Positions 36,584 to 46,339 of a stretch of DNA of 64,000 bases are shown one piece after another. Positions within the stretch are counted from its first letter, which is position 1, and each line of letters starts with the position of its first letter. The DNA lies in contig NZ_JAUAMB010000001.1 of assembly GCF_031010175.1 (NCBI RefSeq), positions 1 to 64,000 on the forward strand, read 5' to 3'. Both the position numbers and the translations under genes were made by a program. This stretch comes from Halomonas sp. SpR1. GTDB taxonomy: Bacteria; Pseudomonadota; Gammaproteobacteria; Pseudomonadales; Halomonadaceae. Below the pieces are notes generated by a model, which saw only the letters and a list, made by a program, of their open reading frames with translations, did not search any database and was not told where the DNA came from.

Positions 36584-37060
36584 TTAAGCGATAACGATCA
36601 TCGGTTGATCGAATTCCACTGGCTCGCCATCTTCCACCAGGATGGCTTCCACTACACCGTCACGGTCAGCTTCAATCTGGTTCATCATTTTCATGGCTTC
36701 AATGATGCATATGGTGTCGCCCTGCTTAACGCTATCGCCGACTTCAACAAAGGATTTGGCGCCCGGCGCTGGGCTGCGGTAGAAGGTTCCTACCATAGGA
36801 GAGTTAACGGCTTCACCCTGGTAGCTTGCGCTCTGAGGCTCGGCTTCAGAAGCAGGCGCTGATGCCGGAGCGCCCGCAGCGGGAGCGGCTGGTGCATAGC
36901 CAGGATGCTGCGCATATTGGGGCATCGGCTGTGGCTGCCACGAAGCACCGTTGGGATGGCGGCTGATGCGTACTGACTCTTCGCCCTCCTGAATTTCAAT
37001 CTCGCTAATGTTGGACTCTTCGAGCAGCTCAATCAGTTTCTTAACTTTGCGGATATCCAT
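36584..37060 (-). CDS. accB: Acetyl-CoA carboxylase, biotin carboxyl carrier protein
   Basis: 158 aa. The N-terminal helix [22 protein letters not shown], an Ala/Pro-rich linker, then the biotinyl domain with the acceptor Lys in [14 protein letters not shown] and the thumb region [14 protein letters not shown]. It carries the carboxyl group in the first step of fatty-acid synthesis. It is the first gene of accBC. Confidence 0.97.
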   Translation of the reverse strand: MDIRKVKKLIELLEESNISEIEIQEGEESVRISRHPNGASWQPQPMPQYAQHPGYAPAAPAAGAPASAPASEAEPQSASYQGEAVNSPMVGTFYRSPAPGAKSFVEVGDSVKQGDTICIIEAMKMMNQIEADRDGVVEAILVEDGEPVEFDQPMIVIA

Positions 37061-37393
37061 GGCATGGCCCCATCAATGTCATAAAAGTAGTCATAAAGCG
37101 CTCAAGCCTATGTGTAGGGAGCTCTTTATGGCGCGTACGTTGCGCAGTAAACCAGATTTAAAAATGAGGAGAACGCGGCATGTTAGCGAACGTTACCCCG
37201 TTCTCAGCGTTAAAAAAGCAAGTTTTTAGCTAATATGGGAGCGGAGTTTGCCGAAAAAGTGCCAGGATGTCCAGCAACACCCTAAGCCAATATCAAAACC
37301 AGCATCTAGAGCAGAATTAAACAACTGTTTGACGATATTCGCTGCAAAAAGCCGTTTTAGCGCTTGAGCGAGCTGTTATGACAGGTATTGAAA
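37061..37393. other. Gap upstream of accB and downstream of dsbD
   Basis: A 333-bp stretch; accB reads away from it and dsbD ends before it, both on the minus strand. No gene is supported. GAGAACG and CGTTCTC form a widely spaced inverted repeat near 37169-37203 in what should be the accB leader/promoter. No clear terminator for dsbD's upstream neighbour or promoter box was found. Confidence 0.35.
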
Positions 37394-39247
37394 TCAGCGG
37401 TTCACCAGCCATTGGCTGACAGTTTCAAGGTGCTCGTACAGTTGGTCGGCAGTCACTTCGCCTTGAATGCGCGCAGCGCGAATTTCTTCTCCCTGGCTAA
37501 AAAAGAGTAGGCTGGGAGGGCCGAAGAGTTTGAATTGATCAAGCAACTCACGACTCTGGGCGTCAGTGTGGGTGACATCGGCGGCGATCAAGGTGTAGTC
37601 GCTCAGCGCTGTAGATACCCGCGGATCGGGATAAACATCCCGCTCCAGCAGCTTGCAGGAAATGCACCAGTCGGCGGTAAAGTGAACTAATACCGGCTGG
37701 TTGGCAGCTTCGGCTTGAGCAATAGCCGCATCAAGCTCGGTTAAACTGCTTACTTCAGTAAAGTCGAGAGTTTTTGCGCTAGACTCGCCGGAAATGCTGG
37801 ACGTTGCCGCGAGAGGACGCAAGGGGTTACTACCCCCTTGAGCGGCACCAATCACCAGCACTACCCCCCAAGCTAACAGCATTAGCCCCAGCGTTTGACG
37901 TGCCCGCGGCCACCCCTGTGGTTGGTTGAAGTTGAGTGCCCCAAGCGCCAGCGCCGTGCCTATCGCCAACGCTGCCCATAGCAACAGTGCAACGGGCGCG
38001 GCCACTAAGCGCTCGATCATCCAAATCGCGACGCCCAGCAGCAATAGGCCAAAGGCGATCTTCACTCCATTCATCCAGGCGCCTGAGCGGGGCAGTAGCG
38101 TGGTGCCAAAGGTGCCGACCAGAAGCAGCGGTACGCCCATACCCATTCCCAACGCAAACAGCACCGCGCCGCCCATCGCCGCATCCCCGGTCGACGAGAT
38201 AAACACCAGCGCACCCGCTAAGGGGGCTGTTACACAGGGCGACACCACCAGCACCGATAGGGCGCCTGCTAAGGCTAGCCCCGCCGGACCACTACGTTGC
38301 GCACGGGTCTGCCAAGCGCCGATACGGTTTGCTAAACGGGGCGACAGGTTAAGGTTAAAGGCCCCGAACATGGCCAGTGCAAAGAGCGTGAACAGCACGG
38401 CAAAGGTGATTAATACCGGAGCTGACTGTAGACGCGCCTGAAGATTAAGCCCGGCACCAAACAATCCCATTAACACCCCAACCAGCGCGTAGGTCAGCGC
38501 CATGCCGAGTACATAGCTTAACGAGAGCGCAAAGGCGCGGGGGCGGGTAGGATTTTGGCCGACTACGATCGATGACAGAATCGGAATCATCGGCAGCACG
38601 CAGGGGGTAAAGGTAAGCCCCAGGCCGGCAATAAAAAACAGCCCCAGCGCTAGCGGCAAACTAGCATCGCTGATCAAAGCACTAAAGCGGCTGTCTTCGC
38701 TTTGAGGCCCAGAAAAGTCACCCTGTGGGGGGGCAGTTTCACTTGCGGTGTTATCTCCTGCCTGCCAGTTTGCAAATTGATTGGGCGGCTCCGTTTCGCT
38801 GGCCTGAAGCTGGGTGCGCTCCGGTGGGTAGCATAACCCCGCATCTGCACAGCCTTGGAAGGTTAGCTCAATATTTAAAGGGCCTGAGTAGGGCGCCTCC
38901 AGTGGAACTTCAAACACTAACTGGTCACGGAACACATACACATCGCCCATGAACTCATCGTTGGTAAAGATGCCTCCAGGAATGATGGGGTCGCCAAGGC
39001 TGGCATCCGCTGTTTGGCTGGTTAGCGCAAGCTGGTGGCGATAGAGGTAGTATTCGTCGGCGATATCGATGCCGATATAGAGCGTGTTACCATCATGCCA
39101 AGCGGCTGGCTGAAAGGCTTCCATAACAGGTAAAAATTCGTCTTGGTTGCTAGACGATGAAAACCACTGTGCGTTGACATTTAGTGGCAGTAGGCCAAGA
39201 AAAAAACTCAATAACGTGAACAGGCTTAGGCGTTTAATAGCTAACAC
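37394..39247 (-). CDS. dsbD: Thiol:disulfide interchange protein DsbD
   Basis: Carries electrons from cytosolic thioredoxin across the inner membrane to periplasmic DsbC/DsbG and cytochrome maturation. 617 aa with signal peptide (ending NVNAQ), an N-terminal Ig-like domain with the Cys pair in FQGCADAGLCYPP, an eight-helix middle domain with Cys in TFTPCVLPMIP and VVSPCVTAPLAG, and a C-terminal thioredoxin domain with WCISCK. All six redox cysteines are present. Confidence 0.96.
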   Translation of the reverse strand: MLAIKRLSLFTLLSFFLGLLPLNVNAQWFSSSSNQDEFLPVMEAFQPAAWHDGNTLYIGIDIADEYYLYRHQLALTSQTADASLGDPIIPGGIFTNDEFMGDVYVFRDQLVFEVPLEAPYSGPLNIELTFQGCADAGLCYPPERTQLQASETEPPNQFANWQAGDNTASETAPPQGDFSGPQSEDSRFSALISDASLPLALGLFFIAGLGLTFTPCVLPMIPILSSIVVGQNPTRPRAFALSLSYVLGMALTYALVGVLMGLFGAGLNLQARLQSAPVLITFAVLFTLFALAMFGAFNLNLSPRLANRIGAWQTRAQRSGPAGLALAGALSVLVVSPCVTAPLAGALVFISSTGDAAMGGAVLFALGMGMGVPLLLVGTFGTTLLPRSGAWMNGVKIAFGLLLLGVAIWMIERLVAAPVALLLWAALAIGTALALGALNFNQPQGWPRARQTLGLMLLAWGVVLVIGAAQGGSNPLRPLAATSSISGESSAKTLDFTEVSSLTELDAAIAQAEAANQPVLVHFTADWCISCKLLERDVYPDPRVSTALSDYTLIAADVTHTDAQSRELLDQFKLFGPPSLLFFSQGEEIRAARIQGEVTADQLYEHLETVSQWLVNR

Positions 39248-39372
39248 GGTGCGTCCTTAATCAATGGCATCGCAGTGAAAGGCGAATAGCATACCGCAAC
39301 CTTAAACCTCTGGCGTATACGCTGCGGTGACATGACGCGGACATTAGTATTACGTTAATTCTCCTAACGCAA

Positions 39373-39396
39373 TAAGGCCGCCCGAAGGCGGCCTTA
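39373..39396 (-). terminator. Terminator of ppa
   Basis: TAAGGCCGCC (39373-39382), tetraloop CGAA, and GGCGGCCTTA (39387-39396), 38 bp past the ppa stop on the minus strand. The following bases are only partly T-rich. Confidence 0.75.
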
Positions 39397-39433
39397 TAAC
39401 GACTAACGGCGCAATAAACGCCGCAATACCATG

Positions 39434-39964
39434 TTACGCCTTCTGATAGGCGGCCACTGACTTCTCAATTGCCTTGCGGGCAGCGTCTGCGCCTTCCCAA
39501 GACTCTACTTTTACCCATTTGCCTTTTTCGAGATCTTTGTAGTTCTCGAAGAAGTGGGCAATTTGCTGGCGCAGTAGCTCAGGCAGATCGGTCACTTCAT
39601 GGACATCGTCGTAGAGTGAGCTGAGCTTGGCGTGGGGCACGCAGATCAACTTGGCATCTTCACCGGCTTCGTCGGTCATGTTCAGAATGCCTACCGGCCG
39701 CGCGCGAATAATGCTGCCAGGCTGAACCGGGTGCGGGGTAACCACCAAGGCGTCCAGGGCATCACCATCGTCGGCCAGGGTGTGTGGGATAAAACCGTAG
39801 TTAGCGGGGTAGAACATGGGAGTGGCCATAAAGCGGTCAACGAGGAGTGCGCCCATGTCCTTATCAATTTCATACTTAATGGGGTCGTGGTTAGCTGGAA
39901 TTTCGATCACCACGTAAACGTCGTTGGGGAGATCCTTTCCAGCGGGGATATTGTCGAAGTTCAT
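39434..39964 (-). CDS. ppa: Inorganic pyrophosphatase
   Basis: Family I soluble pyrophosphatase, 176 aa. Motifs are [30 protein letters not shown] and the metal-binding [11 protein letters not shown], with [16 protein letters not shown] near the end. It hydrolyses PPi from biosynthesis. A PPi-dependent phosphofructokinase is encoded about 2 kb away, so PPi pools may be shared between these activities. Confidence 0.97.
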   Translation of the reverse strand: MNFDNIPAGKDLPNDVYVVIEIPANHDPIKYEIDKDMGALLVDRFMATPMFYPANYGFIPHTLADDGDALDALVVTPHPVQPGSIIRARPVGILNMTDEAGEDAKLICVPHAKLSSLYDDVHEVTDLPELLRQQIAHFFENYKDLEKGKWVKVESWEGADAARKAIEKSVAAYQKA

Positions 39965-39983
39965 CGTTGATTCCTTGGTAGTT

Positions 39984-40028
39984 CAGTGACTAAAGTCGTG
40001 CAGTGGCTAAAGTCGTGCAGTGGTTAGG
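39984..40028. repeat. 17-bp tandem repeat in the ppa leader
   Basis: CAGTGACTAAAGTCGTG (39984-40000), CAGTGGCTAAAGTCGTG (40001-40017) and the partial CAGTGGTTAGG (40018-40028), 20 bp upstream of the ppa start. Confidence 0.85.
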
Positions 40029-40203
40029 CAATCGTTGCAAGTCGTTTATGGCGAAGAATTATACGAACATGGCTGCCCGATTACCAATGCGACATAGGTT
40101 GGCCGCAAGCGATAACGCATGTGTCCTCAAAACAGACGAATACGATAGAGACGTTTGGTGGGCATCGTTTCTGTTCTGCTGCGTGTATCATAGGCAGCGT
40201 TTA

Positions 40204-40242
40204 TTGACAGTGTTGGTTGAAAATGTTGGTTGACAGTGATGT
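40204..40242. repeat. Three 13-bp tandem repeats upstream of the phosphatase-kinase gene
   Basis: TTGACAGTGTTGG, TTGAAAATGTTGG and TTGACAGTGATGT lie head to tail, 33 bp before the start codon. The units contain TTGACA, so duplication may have created several -35-like boxes. Confidence 0.75.
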
Positions 40243-40275
40243 CCCTCGATCGAGTCGGCAGCCTAGGAGGATGAC

Positions 40276-41991
40276 TTGTCGCACGCCCAGTTGCTCATCA
40301 GTTATGGTCAAGCGTTTGTCGCGCCCGATCGGCGCCTGCACCGCAGTTCAATGTCTGTTCGCTTTCCTGAAGCGCCCCTGCTGCGTGCCAAAGGCGGCTG
40401 CGCGGTGATTAGCGACTCCATTTCACGCAATACCATGGCCAAACAGGCGGGGGATATAAGCGTACGCGGCTTTCTGGCTGACTACTTTTCTACCCCCGAC
40501 CACTGGGATGTTAAAACCTCAGCCACCCGCGTACTGCGTGCGCTCAACAGCTGGTGTTACAGCCAAAGCCAGCACGTCAAAGAGGGCAGTTTTGTCTCTT
40601 CCATGTCGGCGATGGTCTTTCGTGGTCGCGAAGCCCACCTGTTTCATATGGGGGATACGCTGGTGTTTCGTTTGCGCGGTGCGGAGTTTGAGCAGTTAAG
40701 TCGCGACCATGTGACCGATCTAGGCGGCTATCGCTACCCTTCGCGTGCGCTGGGCATGGACGGCAGCGTCGATATTGATTACACCCATATAGCGCTTAAA
40801 CAGGGCGACTTGTTCCTGTTCACCACCCAGGGCGTGCGCGGCACGCTGCTGCCTTCCGACTATGTGCGTTTGATTCGCCAGGATGCCAGTGATCTGGATG
40901 CCGCCTGTGAGCGCTTAGCTAATGAGGCCAAACAGCGCGCTCAGGAGCGCGGCTACGGTGGAGATCAGTTCTGCTTCCAATTGGTACGTATCGACGAACT
41001 ACCCGACGAGGTGACTGAGCATCCGGGGCAGCTTTATGGCGACCTGCCGATTCCGCCCGAGCTGGCTCCAGGTGAGCGTCTAGATGGGTTGGAGGTGCTT
41101 GCTGTGCTATCACGGACGGCCCAGTCGCGGGTGTATCGTGTTCGTGACGTGCATAGCGAGCGGGAAATGGTCATGAAAGCGCCCAGCCCCGAGCTTTCGT
41201 TGCGCAATGCTTACCTTGAACACTTTCTGCTCCAGCAGTGGGTGGTGGAGCGCGTTAATTCGCCCTTTGTGGTGAAGGTGATGGAGCCATCCCGGCCGCG
41301 TCGCTACCTCTACTATTTGATGCAACATATTGAAGGCGAGACGCTACGGCAATGGGCGGAACGCCATCCTCAAGCCAGCCTGACCCAGCGTCTGGATATT
41401 GCCAATCAGTTGGGTAAAGCGGTGCAAGCGCTGCATCATCGGGAAATTATTCATCAGCAGATCACTCCCGATAATATCCTGATCGACCCCCACGGCAAGC
41501 TAGTGCTCACCGATTTTAGCGCCTGCCATATGCGTGATGGCGAAGGCCACCGTCACTCCGGCGAATTGCTCCGCCAAATTGGCTTTAACGAGCACACCGC
41601 CCCCGAATATGCCTTGGGCGACAGCATTGGTCGGCGCAGCGATCAATACTCGCTAGCCTCTACCACTTACTGGCTTTTGACGGGGGCTTTGCCGTATACG
41701 CTGACACCCAATCGGTTGCGCAGTCATACTGACCTGGAAGAGTTGACCTATCGCAGCGCGCGCACCACTAACCCGGAAATCTCTCCAGAGCTAGACGATG
41801 CGCTACGCCGCGCCCTGGATCCTCAAAGGGCGCTGCGGTTTAGGCGCATGTCCGAGTTTTTGCATGCGTTGAGGGTGCCGCTTGGGCGACTACCCAATCG
41901 CGAAGAGAGCCGCCAGGAGCCGCGGCGGTTTTGGCAGGGGGTGGCAGGCATACTGCTGTTGCTGCTCGTGCTTTCCTGGCTATTGAGGTAG
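40276..41991 (+). CDS. PP2C-type phosphatase fused to a Ser/Thr kinase-like (probable pseudokinase) domain
   Basis: 571 aa. Residues about 1-240 are a PP2C-like domain (Asp47 in CAVISDSISRN, GDTLVFRLRG at 126, YGGDQFCF at 227). Residues about 268-535 are a Hanks-type kinase fold with the ATP Lys301 (EMVMKAPS), Asn400 and APE at 442. The catalytic-loop HRDxKxxN is instead HQQITPDN (393-400), lacking both Asp and Lys, and DFG is DFS. A C-terminal anchor helix spans about 556-570. The start is TTG at 40276, fixed by an ideal TAGGAGG site. Similar fusions accompany nitrate assimilation genes in pseudomonads; none are here. Confidence 0.88.
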   Translation: MSHAQLLISYGQAFVAPDRRLHRSSMSVRFPEAPLLRAKGGCAVISDSISRNTMAKQAGDISVRGFLADYFSTPDHWDVKTSATRVLRALNSWCYSQSQHVKEGSFVSSMSAMVFRGREAHLFHMGDTLVFRLRGAEFEQLSRDHVTDLGGYRYPSRALGMDGSVDIDYTHIALKQGDLFLFTTQGVRGTLLPSDYVRLIRQDASDLDAACERLANEAKQRAQERGYGGDQFCFQLVRIDELPDEVTEHPGQLYGDLPIPPELAPGERLDGLEVLAVLSRTAQSRVYRVRDVHSEREMVMKAPSPELSLRNAYLEHFLLQQWVVERVNSPFVVKVMEPSRPRRYLYYLMQHIEGETLRQWAERHPQASLTQRLDIANQLGKAVQALHHREIIHQQITPDNILIDPHGKLVLTDFSACHMRDGEGHRHSGELLRQIGFNEHTAPEYALGDSIGRRSDQYSLASTTYWLLTGALPYTLTPNRLRSHTDLEELTYRSARTTNPEISPELDDALRRALDPQRALRFRRMSEFLHALRVPLGRLPNREESRQEPRRFWQGVAGILLLLLVLSWLLR

Positions 41992-42003
41992 CAAAGAGCA
42001 TAC

Positions 42004-42042
42004 AAAAGCGGGGAGATGAATCACTTCATCGCCCCGCTTTTT
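42004..42042. terminator. Bidirectional terminator between the kinase fusion gene and pfp
   Basis: AAAAGCGGGG (42004-42013) with CCCCGCTTTTT (42032-42042), and an inner stem ATGAA/TTCAT. Runs of A and T on the two sides suit both convergent genes. Confidence 0.87.
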
Positions 42043-42077
42043 ATTGCCGCTAACTCAGTCGTTTTGCGTTAGCAGAC

Positions 42078-43337
42078 TTACAACGTAAAAACAGGCAGTT
42101 TGCGTTCTGCTTTGGCCAGTTTCAGCTTAGCCACTTTGGGCAGGCCGTTCTCAAACGGCGGGAAGTCCTCGCCCTGAATCAGCGGTGAGAGATAGTCCCG
42201 GCAGGTTTGGGTAATGGCAAAGCCGTTTTCGCTGATAAAGTCCCGGGGCATGAATTTCTCTTGATTGGCCACCTGGGCGAGCGGGGCAGAGATGACATCC
42301 CACTGGTAGGGCGACTGAGAAATACGGCGAATGGCCGGCATCATGGCGTTTTTACCTGCCAGCGCCAAGGTGACTGCTTCACGACCCACCGCATAGGCTT
42401 GTTCAACGTCGGTTTTAGAGGCCAGATGGCGTGCCGCCCGCTGAAGGTAATCAGCCACCGCCCAGTGATACTTGTAGCCTAAATCCTGCTTGATCATACC
42501 GGCAAGCGTCGGAGCTACACCGCCAAGCTGACGGTGGCCGAATGCATCGGTATTACCCGCATCGGCCAGGAAGGTACCATCTTCGTAGCGCGCGCCTTCA
42601 GAGACCACGATAACGCAGTAGCCATACTGCTTGACGCTCTCTTCAACCCGCGCCATGGCCGCTTTACGGTTGAAGGGGATCTCCGGGAAGATAATCATAT
42701 GCGGCGGCTCGCCTTCGGCTTCGCCAGCTAAACCACCGGCGGCGGCGATCCAGCCCGCGTGGCGGCCCATTACTTCGAGCACAAATACTTTGGTGGAAGT
42801 GGCGCACATGGAGGCGATATCCAACGAAGCCTCCAGAGTCGAGGTGGCAATGTACTTGGCCACACTGCCAAATCCTGGGCTGTTGTCGGTAATCGGCAGG
42901 TCGTTATCGACGGTTTTGGGCACGTGGATAGCGGTCAGTGGATAGCCCAGCTTCTCGGAAAGTTGCGAGACCTTTAAGCAGGTGTCGGCGCTGTCACCAC
43001 CACCGTTATAAAAGAAGTAACGAATATCGTGGGCCTTGAATACCTCAATCAAGCGCTCGTACTGGGCGCGGTGGGTATCAATATCTTTCAGCTTGTAGCG
43101 GCAGGAGCCAAAAGCGCCGCCCGGCGTATGGCGCAGAGCCGCAATCGCTTCATCGCTCTCCTGGGTAACGTCGATCAGGTCTTCCGTTAAGGCACCAATA
43201 ATGCCGTTATGACCGGCGTAAACCTTGCCAATCTGGTCGGGTGCTTGACGGCAGGCTTCGATAACGCCACAGGCGCTGGCGTTGATCACGGCGGTGACGC
43301 CACCGGATTGGGCGTAAAAGGCATTATGCTGGGCCAT
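42078..43337 (-). CDS. pfp: Pyrophosphate-dependent 6-phosphofructokinase
   Basis: Phosphorylates fructose 6-phosphate using PPi, reversibly. 419 aa, longer than the roughly 320 aa of ATP-dependent PfkA. Motifs are YAQSGGVTAVINAS, YNGGGDSADT (residues 110-119), the catalytic PKTVDNDLP (140-148) and VFVLEVMGRHAGWIAA. Asp115 stands where PPi enzymes have Asp and ATP enzymes Gly, but the preceding Asp of GGDD is Gly here. It is monocistronic with a tandem repeat in its leader. Confidence 0.9.
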   Translation of the reverse strand: MAQHNAFYAQSGGVTAVINASACGVIEACRQAPDQIGKVYAGHNGIIGALTEDLIDVTQESDEAIAALRHTPGGAFGSCRYKLKDIDTHRAQYERLIEVFKAHDIRYFFYNGGGDSADTCLKVSQLSEKLGYPLTAIHVPKTVDNDLPITDNSPGFGSVAKYIATSTLEASLDIASMCATSTKVFVLEVMGRHAGWIAAAGGLAGEAEGEPPHMIIFPEIPFNRKAAMARVEESVKQYGYCVIVVSEGARYEDGTFLADAGNTDAFGHRQLGGVAPTLAGMIKQDLGYKYHWAVADYLQRAARHLASKTDVEQAYAVGREAVTLALAGKNAMMPAIRRISQSPYQWDVISAPLAQVANQEKFMPRDFISENGFAITQTCRDYLSPLIQGEDFPPFENGLPKVAKLKLAKAERKLPVFTL

Positions 43338-43381
43338 GGAAACGTCTCATCTCCTGAAAACGGTTGGGTGAATCGGCAACA

Positions 43382-43438
43382 ATTTATCACTGCGCTATTT
43401 ATCACTGCGCTATTTATCACTGCGCTATTTATCACTGC
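43382..43438. repeat. 15-bp tandem repeat upstream of pfp
   Basis: ATTTATCACTGCGCT is repeated exactly at 43382, 43397 and 43412, with a fourth copy from 43427 that diverges after ATTTATCACTGC. It begins 45 bp upstream of the pfp start. Confidence 0.95.
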
Positions 43439-43543
43439 TACGTAGCGCGGGGTGCAGGTGGCAGTGGGTTACAAAATGGCGTTGCTGCGGTGTCGCAAAG
43501 TTTAGCGTAAAGACCTGTTGACTGCATTAGCTGCGGCGGGCTG

Positions 43544-44212
43544 CTAATCCCCGCCGTCCATCTCCTGTTCACGCTGGGCAAGCTGCCAGCCACCCAAGTC
43601 TTTATAGCGGTTGACCATGGCGCAGAACAGCTCGGCGGTGCGCTCGGTGTCATAGCGAGCGGAGTGGGCGGCCTTGTTATCAAACTCAATGCCTGCAGCA
43701 CGGCATGCCCTGGCAAGTACCGTTTGCCCATAGACCAGGCCTGCAAGGGTGGCGGTATCAAAGCTTGAGAACGGGTGAAAAGGATTGCGCTTGATACCGC
43801 AGCGATTGACCGCTGCGTTCAAGAAGCCCTGATCGAACGCCGCATTATGGCCAACTAAAATAGCCCGGGTGCAGTCGTGGGCCTTGATCGATTTTCTGAT
43901 CGGGCGGAATATCTCCCCCAGCGCTTCAGACTCGCTCAGCGCCACCTGGCGGCGTAGGGGATCGTCCAGATTAATGCCGGTAAAATCGAGCGCGGACTGC
44001 TCCACGTTCGCCCCTTCAAAGGGCTGAATGTGGTAAGCATAGGTGGCATCAGGAAGCAGGTTGCCCTCCGGATCCATGGTTAGCGTGACGGCGGCTATCT
44101 CAAGTACGGCGTCACCTTGGGCATTAAATCCCCCGGTTTCTAAATCAACGACCACGGGCAGGTAACTGCGAAAACGTTGGGCCATTAATTCGCGGGCAAT
44201 TGCCTCGCTCAT
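43544..44212 (-). CDS. rnt: Ribonuclease T
   Basis: DEDDh 3'-5' exoribonuclease that trims tRNA and other stable RNA 3' ends. 222 aa from ATG at 44212; the frame upstream is low-complexity leader. Motifs are VVVDLETGGFNAQGDAVLEIA (ExoI, split), GHNAAFDQGFLNAAVNR (ExoII) and HSARYDTERTAELF (ExoIII). FHPFSSFDTATLAGLVYGQTVL is typical of RNase T. Confidence 0.96.
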   Translation of the reverse strand: MSEAIARELMAQRFRSYLPVVVDLETGGFNAQGDAVLEIAAVTLTMDPEGNLLPDATYAYHIQPFEGANVEQSALDFTGINLDDPLRRQVALSESEALGEIFRPIRKSIKAHDCTRAILVGHNAAFDQGFLNAAVNRCGIKRNPFHPFSSFDTATLAGLVYGQTVLARACRAAGIEFDNKAAHSARYDTERTAELFCAMVNRYKDLGGWQLAQREQEMDGGD

Positions 44213-44230
44213 GCAGCTCTCCTTATCTTC

Positions 44231-44272
44231 AAGCGAGTAATAGTTGAAGCGAGTAATAGTAAAGCGAGTCAT
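44231..44272. repeat. 15-16 bp tandem repeat in the rnt leader
   Basis: AAGCGAGTAATAGTTG (44231-44246), AAGCGAGTAATAGTA (44247-44261) and AAGCGAGTCAT (44262-44272), just upstream of the rnt ribosome site. Confidence 0.85.
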
Positions 44273-44498
44273 CAATCAACATCAGCGGTAAGCCACCGCT
44301 GTGAATGGTGTGATTCTAGCAGCTTTAGCCCCCAGGCGTCGTTGACGGTATTCGCTGGGCATTGAGAACGCTATACTCAAGGTCTGTTTCAAAGGGCTAT
44401 CTCAAAGGTCTAGCCCTGAGAGCGATCGCATTAGCCGAGCGCTAATGGCAGATGTGGTTTTTACTCATGAATTTCATATGGTCAACGAGGAGCAAAGA

Positions 44499-45719
<1,221 letters not shown>

Positions 45720-45742
45720 ATAAAAGAGCACCGCAAACCTTG

Positions 45743-45910
45743 CTAGGAGCCTGTCCGGCTTGGCCGATCGTCGCGAGAAGCACGGATTTTGAGCCAAATT
45801 TATCGATCGATTGAGGCGAATAGCGCGCTATTTAACGAAATCGACCGAATAAAGTTGGCCAGAATACCGGGATTCGCAGTAGGTCAGTGTTAAGTCGGAC
45901 AGGCTCCTAG
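45743..45910. repeat. 168-bp palindromic MITE-like element
   Basis: Perfect 15-bp terminal inverted repeats, CTAGGAGCCTGTCCG at 45743 and CGGACAGGCTCCTAG ending at 45910. The arms stay roughly complementary throughout, for example GAGCCAAATTTATCGATCGA on the left against GGCCAACTTTATTCGGTCGA read from the right. The exact centre is the palindrome AATAGCGCGCTATT (45819-45832). It has no ORF. Such an element is probably multi-copy and mobilised in trans, or acts as a terminator or stable RNA hairpin. Confidence 0.85.
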
Positions 45911-45973
45911 GGCGGCAGGCTGTTACTGCCGCCCTACAAGAGAAGGAGCCGCTGTGTATCAAAAGGAGTCATC

Positions 45974-46303
45974 ATGCTAAAAAAAATACTTTCCGGTCTC
46001 TTTGGTAGTGGTCGTCAGGCTGAGTCAGGCGCTACCACCAAAGCTGCTGAGCCGGTGGAATACAAAGGCTACGAGATTGTTTCTCAGCCAGACAATCAGA
46101 GCGGCCAGTACCGCGTCAGCGGTTGGATTCGTAAGGCTGGCGCCAGCGGTGAAACCCTTGAACACCGTTTTGAGCGTTCCGATATGCTACCAGGGCGAGA
46201 TGCCTGCGATACCATGATGGTCACCAAAGCTCAGCGCTATATCGATGAAGTGGGTGATGCGATGTTTAAGCCTGACCCACGCCGGGCAGGCGATAGCGAG
46301 TAG
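45974..46303 (+). CDS. HlyU family protein
   Basis: 109-aa small protein of the HlyU (PF10115) family as I recall it, with VEYKGYEIVSQPDNQSGQYRVSGWIRKAG and FERSDMLPGRDACDTMMVTKAQRYIDE (both split). The N-terminus LKKILSGLFGSG is amphipathic. The family is annotated as transcriptional activator from early work on a different protein; its real role is uncertain. AAGGAG precedes ATG at 45974. Confidence 0.8.
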   Translation: MLKKILSGLFGSGRQAESGATTKAAEPVEYKGYEIVSQPDNQSGQYRVSGWIRKAGASGETLEHRFERSDMLPGRDACDTMMVTKAQRYIDEVGDAMFKPDPRRAGDSE

Positions 46304-46339
46304 TAATACCGTCAAAACATTTAGTCAAAGGAGAGGCGT

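Noticed and set aside
44466..44476. ATGAATTTCAT as an ArgR box before argG
   Set aside because: The half-sites are too close; the ARG box needs an 18-bp arrangement.
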